In this document: piece by piece, positions 58,401 through 64,000 of the stretch
How positions within the stretch are numbered: the stretch's first letter is position 1
How the letters are laid out: each line of letters opens with the position of its first letter
NCBI RefSeq assembly: GCF_026151205.1
Contig: NC_087072.1
Span: 1,321,375 to 1,385,374, forward strand
Source: Bolinopsis microptera
Lineage: Eukaryota > Ctenophora > Tentaculata > Lobata > Bolinopsidae
DNA: 64,000 nucleotides
Direction of reading: 5' to 3'
The notes under the pieces: generated by a model
The model's input: the letters and a program-made list of their open reading frames with translations, nothing else
The model's database searches: none
What the model was told of the DNA's origin: nothing
Program-made: the position numbers and the translations under genes

Positions 58401-61400
58401 ATACTCTTGTACCTTGATGCATATAAAGTTGGCATGAAGCCAGAGTTTATCATCCACACTAACTCGAACTAGTTATGATGCAAAGCACAAATAACATAGC
58501 TTAATTGAGGGTAATCTTTCATAGTGTTACAGTCATGTTTACATCTGCTTCCTTCACTAGTGTTACAGTCATGTTTATATTCCTTCACTATTAGAGAGAA
58601 AACCTAGAAATCCTTTAGATAGTCACTGTGTTCCTCATCAGATTCCTCTTTAATTTCCCAGAAATCTTACACTGCTCCGTCACTGGACAGTTGGAAACCC
58701 CAAATAATCACCTGCCATATAATATGTACATTCCAGCTTGGTGTAGAATTTACGTTAACCTGGCAAATTTACATTATAGAATCTTTCTCTATTCCAGCTT
58801 CACAAACACTTACATTTCACGTTTCATTCACTTAAGCTCTTTAGGGCAAAATCAATCAAAACAACCCTCTAATAACCCTCTAATAACCCAAACATTGTTG
58901 TGGTTTGAAAGATTGCGGTGATCTGTTCAATATTACCAGAGTTAGAAACTCAGTAGTGTATAGTTACTGTGTAGTACTGTGTAGTTACTGTGTAGTTTCT
59001 GTGTAGTTGTGAGTGTAATAAGAAATATATCCCTACTCATTAGGTGGCGGGGAGCTACTCAGACAGGAGCTGTGTTACATCCTACACTCCATCCTACACT
59101 CCATCCTACACTCCATCCTACACAGTACACTCCATCCTACACTCCCTGACTCATCCTACACTCCCTGACTCATCCTACACTCCCTGACTCACCCTACACT
59201 CCCTGACTCATCCTACACTCCCTGACTCATCCTACACTCCCTGACTCATCCTACACTCCCTGACTCACCCTACACTCCCTGACTCATCCTACACTCCCTG
59301 ACTCATCCTACACTCCCTGACTCATCCTACACTCCCTGACTCATCCTACACTCCCTGACTCACCCTACACTCCCTGACTCACCCTACACTCCCTGACTCA
59401 TCCTACACTCCCTGACTCATCCTACACTCCCTGACTCATCCTACACTCCCTGACTCACCCTACACTCCCTGACTCATCCTACACTCCCTGACTCATCCTA
59501 CACTCCCTGACTCATCCTACACTCCCTGACTCATCCTACACTCCCTGACTCATCCTACACTCCCTGACTCATCCTACACTCCCTGACTCATCCTACACTC
59601 CCTGACTCACCCTACACTCCCTGACTCACCCTACACTCCCTGACTCATCCTACACTCCCTGACTCATCCTACACTCCCTGACTCAGTCTACACTCCCTGA
59701 CTCATCCTACACTCCCTGACTCATCCTACACTCCCTGACTCATTCTACACTCCCTGACTCATCCTACTCTCCCTGACTCATCCTACTCTCCCTGACTCAC
59801 CCTACACTCCCTGACTCACCCTACACTCCCTGACTCATCCTACACTCCCTGACTCATCCTACACTCCCTGACTCATCCTACACTCCCTGACTCATCCTAC
59901 ACTCCCTGACTCAGTCTACACTCCCTGACTCATCCTACACTCCCTGACTCATCCTACACTCCCTGACTCATCCTACACTCCCTGACTCATCCTACACTCC
60001 CTGAATCATCCTACACTCCCTGACTCACCCTACACTCCCTGACTCACCCTACACTCCCTGACTCATCCTACACTCCCTGACTCATCCTACACTCCCTGAC
60101 TCATCCTACACTCCCTGACTCACCCTACACTCCCTGACTCATCCTACACTCCCTGACTCATCCTACACTCCCTGACTCATCCTCCAGTCAGTTACATTAA
60201 TGACAAATTCACCGGAAATGTGACTGTAATAATAACACGCAAGCTCTCTGTTGAGAAAGCTGGGAGTTATAATATATACTGATATATTATATAGTATATA
60301 TTATATAGTATATAGTAAGAGTAGTAGTCCCGGGCATGAACATGGGAGTTTTAAATATAGCTCCGTGGTACTGGGTATTGTACAGTGTACCCAGTACCAG
60401 TAAATAGTATTGTACACTGTACACTGTACAGTTGCAGTGTACGCTGCGCGTGTACGCTTTACAGTGTACAGTGTGTGTATCCTGTATGATTGTGTGGTAT
60501 AGAGTGTACAATGTACACGTGACATATGTTATTTAAACAATGTTTCGTGTATTTTATCGTACAAAATCATACTCCTGACACCTGGCCTGGTAGACACAAA
60601 CTGAACATTATTCAGGGGGAGAACTTTAAGGTCACAATTTTGATTTAGGCCTTCTAAATTAAAACGCTGAAAACAATGTACTTTATCAACTGTGACATAA
60701 AATCAACCAGTGCAATATCATGTGTGTTTACCCAGGAATGTTAGCGTATCACATCTAGTGAGTTAACTCTCACACACGGCTCTATGAGCTCACTGTTTAT
60801 TGTATACACTTTATTTACATTTACTTGTTACTGGTACAGTGAGGCATGTACAATAGTAGTGTACAAAATGTAAGCAATATCACACTCACACACACGTGTA
60901 CAACTACATACATTCTTACACAACACAAATATACACATACACATTACACTTATACACAAGGCAGAGGGGTCTATATAAGGTATGTTACACAGCCTGTCAA
61001 ATACCACAGTTAACTCACATTAACAAACTCTAAGGGCGTGTGAAATGTTGGCCAAAGAGCCGAAACTCGCAAATTTCGAGTTTTGCGTATAAGTTACGCT
61101 CAATATGCGCATAAGTTATTACATCGCAATATCTAACACAGTTCTCGAAAAGTAGTTGAAAAATAAATCCTTTTATGTATTTATAACTGTTGGAGATGAT
61201 GAAAATATGGGTCGAATAGTTAAAGATAATATTACTAGTTATTAATAGTTGAACAAATATTTAATAAAGTAGTAAGAAGAAGCCATAATATATAGTAGCT
61301 AGCAGCTACAGCTCTAGCCTCTATCCTAACAAATGTAAATATAAATGTAAATATATCCGGATGTAAGTAGGCACTTTACAGGTGTGTCCACTATACTATA

Positions 61401-61722
61401 GAACTAAGTACGAATACACTACAGTTACAAATACACTATAGTTATACACTATAATAGTTACAAACCGACAAATATCATTGTATTAAAATATTTAAGTAAG
61501 TATTAAAATAAAGTAAGTATTAAAATAAAGTAAGTATTAAAATAAAGTAAGTATTAAAATAAAGTAAGTGGATTACCGTGTATGATCATGGTGTCAACTT
61601 GTTTTGACATAGCGGACACCATAGTGTCATACTCTTCGTCCTCTTCCTGGAAGGTAATAGCTCCGTTATCCATCAGGTCTATAGCTTCCTTTACCATCTC
61701 CTTCATTCCTGATAGGTTCGCT
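55411..61722 (-). CDS. Hippo/MST-type Ser/Thr kinase, last two coding exons (partial)
   Basis: Exon 61722-61577 (acceptor tcccccag, donor CACG|gtaatc) encodes ANLSGMKEMVKEAIDLMDNG followed by an acidic EEDEEYDTMV linker, matching the post-kinase segment of MST1/2. It joins in phase 1 to exon 55808-55411 (acceptor ttattttcag). That exon has Gly/Thr/Met 'GTM' linker repeats, then the SARAH domain: NDFNFLKEMSLEDLRMQLVT, LDHQMEQEISALRQRYQAKR and QPILKAMDDKRQPT, then TGA. SARAH mediates dimerisation with Salvador/RASSF in Hippo signalling. The kinase domain lies upstream, beyond the window end. The intervening 5.8-kb intron holds the 33-bp, 19-bp and 17-bp arrays and a hAT MITE. The orthologue name would be STK3/STK4 or hippo. 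Confidence 0.9.
55806..55895. repeat. Two-copy tandem repeat at the Hippo kinase last-exon acceptor
   Basis: A unit of about 45 bp (aataaggaaca.ttaggaaacagatc...acatacacgc) is duplicated immediately on the intron side of the acceptor at 55809-55810. Confidence 0.75.
56243..56896. repeat. 33-bp minisatellite in the Hippo kinase intron
   Basis: About 20 copies of a 33-bp unit (core aaggagacgcgacattacat + gtgatgccaatat). The first two units differ (acacgtgatgcccatata). The array is cut by the hAT MITE and resumes for about one unit at 57797-57830. An inverted unit sits at 57960-57983. Unit length is a multiple of three, so all three long ORFs across it are artefacts. Confidence 0.95.
56897..57796. 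mobile_element. hAT-type MITE, exactly 900 bp, with perfect 8-bp duplication
   Basis: Perfect 16-bp terminal inverted repeats, CAGGAGGTGACCGGGA (56897-56912) and TCCCGGTCACCTCCTG (57781-57796), are flanked by ATAAGGAG on both sides (56889-56896 and 57797-57804). The 8-bp duplication plus CAGG ends fit hAT. Both ends are packed with the hexamer GGTCCC/CCCGGT (up to five in a row), leaving a roughly 450-bp AT-rich centre with no ORF. It inserted inside the 33-bp array. Confidence 0.93.
58158..58232 (+). other. Candidate plus-strand exon inside the Hippo kinase intron
   Basis: Between tttacag and gtgagt lies a 75-bp phase-0 open segment encoding VICQEILQHLQKACNLVPDN + VAEIA. A second segment starting after cattag at 59044 (VAGSYSDRSCVTSY) joins it in frame before running into the 19-bp array. 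The protein is not recognised. It could be part of a nested gene on the opposite strand, or chance. Confidence 0.3.
59082..60186. repeat. 19-bp minisatellite in the Hippo kinase intron
   Basis: About 57 copies of ctgactcatcctacactcc with sparse variants (caccctac, cagtctac, cattctac, catcctactct). It starts as shorter atcctacactcc units. Variant units recur in blocks, suggesting higher-order duplication. Each unit carries TGACTCA, the AP-1/TRE core. Confidence 0.95.
60260..60540. repeat. Palindromic TATA- and GTACAC-rich DNA
   Basis: A (TATATAGTA)n run at 60270-60318 is followed by a perfect 11-bp stem hairpin (GGTACTGGGTA at 60367-60377, TACCCAGTACC at 60388-60398, 10-base loop). GTACACTGTACACTGTACAG repeats then extend to about 60520. 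Confidence 0.8.
60541..61485. other. Intronic non-coding DNA
   Basis: No supported feature apart from CA-rich microsatellite-like DNA near 60880-60960. Confidence 0.4.
61490..61566. repeat. 17-bp tandem repeat abutting a Hippo kinase splice donor
   Basis: About five copies of aagtaagtattaaaata. On the minus strand the array begins roughly ten bases after the donor of exon 61722-61577. Confidence 0.85.
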
Positions 61723-62369
61723 CTGGGGGAGAGGTCAATTAGGATCCAGTTTTAATCACAATTGTAACCAGGTATAATTATAGATGTGGGTGGTGGTGAG
61801 ATATAGTTTACGACAGCTCAAAAGTCAGCGCTTATAATTATGTGTGATTATATTGCATAATATAAGCGATTTTTCAATAGCACGCCCTGAAAATCGAGTC
61901 TAAAATCTAAATTTTTTTAGCAATCACCTTGAAACTTTCAGGATATGCTTTTAGAATAATTTATATTATGAGAAGAGAGCCACAATTTAGAACTAAGTCT
62001 TTTATTCAAAAAATTGTTCGATTTTGAAAATCTTGGGTCTCGTTTTTTGACGATTTTTAGACATGACCCAGATTTTCAAAAAAACTATTATATATATAAC
62101 GTCACGTTTTAAGCATCATATTATTTATATAGATAGTTGGAATTGAACGAGGTTAGATAGCTATAGGAGCCGATTGCTGGGAGAAATTAGAACATTTTGT
62201 AATGGATTTCAAAGTCTTGCTTTTGGAAAATTGGGTTTCGTGAGCACTCTTATCAGGTAAAACCAGGTAACTCGTGCCATCTGATTCCAAACGTCCAGAC
62301 TATAGAAGTGGGGCGACATTTCACCAATTTAGCTGAGTATACAAATTGAGAGCTGAAAGGGAGTGTAGT

Positions 62370-62457
62370 GAGAACAAAGTCCCACGTGTCACTAACAAAG
62401 TCCCACGTGTCACTAACAAAGTCCCACGTGTCACTAACAAAGTCTCACGTGTCACTA
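62370..62457. repeat. 21-bp tandem repeat with E-boxes
   Basis: Four copies of aacaaagtcccacgtgtcact, the last with one change. Each carries CACGTG. Confidence 0.9.
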
Positions 62458-62572
62458 CACAGTACACAGAATGTCCAATGTACGGATCATTTATAACCTA
62501 TCTTATGTCAGGTGTTGTGGTGAGGGGGTGACATGGAATATTATCAAAGGTGATGACATCATGTTGAGAGAG

Positions 62573-64000
62573 ATCTACTCACACATCCCCCACTTTTAGT
62601 GTCCCAACCAACCTAGTTATAAACTCAACTACTCACACATCCCCCACTTTTAGCGTCCCAACTAACCTGGTTATAAACTCAACTACTCACACATCCCCCA
62701 CTTTTAGCGTCCCAACTAACCTAGTTATAAACTCAACTACTCACACATCCCCCACTTTTAGTGTCCCAACTAACCTGGTTATAAACTCATCTACTCACAC
62801 TTCCCCCACTTTTAGTGTCCCAACTAACCTGGTTATAAACTAAACTACTCACACATCCCCCACTTTTAGCGTCCCAACTAACCTAGTTATAAACTCAACT
62901 ACTCACACTTCCCCCACTTTTAGTGTCCCAACTAACCTGGTTATAAACTCAACTACTCACACATCCCCCACTTTTAGCGTCCCAACTAACCTAGTTATAA
63001 ACTCAACTACTCACACATCCCCCACTTTTAGCGTCCCAACTAACCTGGTTATAAACTCAACTACTCACACATCCCCCACTTTTAGCGTCCCAACTAACCT
63101 AGTTATAAACTCAAATACTCACACATCCCCCCACTTTTAGCGTCCCAACTAACCTAGTTATAAACTCAACTACTCACACATCCCCCACTTTTAGCGTCCC
63201 AACTAACCTGGTTATAAACTCAACTACTCACACATCCCCTCACTTTTAGCGTCCCAACTAACCTGGTTATAAACTCAACTACTCACACATCCCCCCACTT
63301 TTAGCGTCCCAACTAACCTGGTTATAAACTCAACTACTCACACATCCCCCACTTTTAGCGTCCCAACTAACCTAGTTATAAGCTCAACTACTCACACATC
63401 CCCCACTTTTAGCGTACCAACTAACCTAGTTATAAACTCAAAGCTACTCACACTTCCCCCACTTTTAGTGTCCCAACTAACCTGGTTATAAACTCAACTA
63501 CTCACACATCCCCCACTTTTAGCGTCCCAACTAACCTGGTTATAAACTCAACTACTCACACATCCCCCACTTTTAGCGTCCCAACTAACCTAGTTATAAG
63601 CTCAACTACTCACACATCCCCCACTTTTAGCGTACCAACTAACCTAGTTATAAACTCAAAGCTACTCACACATCCCCCACTTTTAGCGTACCAACTAACC
63701 TAGTTATAAACTCAAAGCTACTCACACTTCCCCCACTTTTAGTGTCCCAACTAACCTGGTTATAAACTCATCTACTCACACTTCCCCCACTTTTAGCGTC
63801 CCAACTAACCTAGTTATAAACTCAACTACTCACACATCCCCCCACTTTTAGCGTCCCAACTAACCTAGTTATAAACTCAACTACTCACACATCCCCCACT
63901 TTTAGTGTCCCAACTAACCTGGTTATAAACTCAACTACTCACACATCCCCCCACTTTTAGCGTCCCAACTAACCTAGTTATAAACTCAACTACTCACACA
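62573..64000. repeat. 54-bp minisatellite running off the window end
   Basis: About 26 copies of a 54-bp unit (tactcacacatcccccactt, ttagcgtcccaactaaccta, gttataaactcaac). Variants include cacatc/cacttc, gcgt/gtgt, cctagt/cctggt and an inserted agc. On the minus (kinase gene) strand every unit contains GATGT|GTGAGT, a good splice-donor consensus. It lies upstream of the exon at 61722. Confidence 0.95.

Noticed and set aside
59082-64000. Possible CRISPR arrays
   Set aside because: The repeats are head-to-tail without unique spacers, and the context is a eukaryotic gene.

Overview
The window is animal nuclear DNA. It is AT-rich, has intron-split host genes with canonical GT-AG sites, and is loaded with non-LTR retrotransposons, DNA-transposon relics, tRNA-derived SINEs and minisatellites. 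The host genes (a secreted serpin, COQ9, adenylate kinase 7, a Hippo/MST kinase) together with LINEs of PHD-endonuclease-RT type suggest a non-bilaterian or marine invertebrate. A cnidarian is my best guess, not proven.

Layout. 0.2-1.4 kb (minus): the first three exons of a serpin. 2.0-2.8 kb (minus): single-exon COQ9. 3-16 kb: transposon graveyard with RT fragments, a 1.65 kb element built on a repeated 18-bp motif, a decayed retroelement ORF1 with AlkB-like and SGNH domains, a SINE, and a 920-bp DNA element with an 8-bp target duplication. 15.7-17.8 kb: degenerate satellite-like DNA. 17.8-22.5 kb: a complete-length but mutated LINE with sharp ends inside a duplicated host segment. Its ORF1 overlaps ORF2 by 277 bp, with a U UUU UUA heptamer in the right frame for -1 frameshifting. 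23-36 kb: mostly relics (mariner-like, LINE fragments, an L2-like LINE, a hAT MITE). 36.0-42.4 kb (minus): an apparently intact LINE nested in an older LINE tail. Its 589-aa ORF1 joins an AlkB-type 2OG-Fe(II) dioxygenase domain to an SGNH hydrolase domain, and its 1157-aa ORF2 is PHD finger-endonuclease-RT. 42.9-44.1 kb: foldback mariner-like element.

44.3-52.0 kb (plus): the whole adenylate kinase 7 gene, 16 coding exons. A 45-bp minisatellite lies in intron 2. A 75-bp minisatellite in intron 12 was amplified from the exon 12 end together with its splice donor. 52-54 kb: segmental duplications, one copy carrying a SINE. 55.4-61.7 kb (minus): the last two coding exons of a Hippo/MST kinase (SARAH domain). 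Its introns hold four tandem arrays (33, 19, 17 and 54 bp units) and a 900-bp hAT-type MITE with perfect terminal repeats and target duplication.

The host genes do not form a pathway. The strongest leads are (1) the AlkB+SGNH ORF1 architecture, seen in two diverged retroelements, (2) the candidate -1 frameshift signal in the 17.8 kb LINE, and (3) minisatellites built from, or abutting, splice sites, which in AK7 create 24 in-phase decoy donors.
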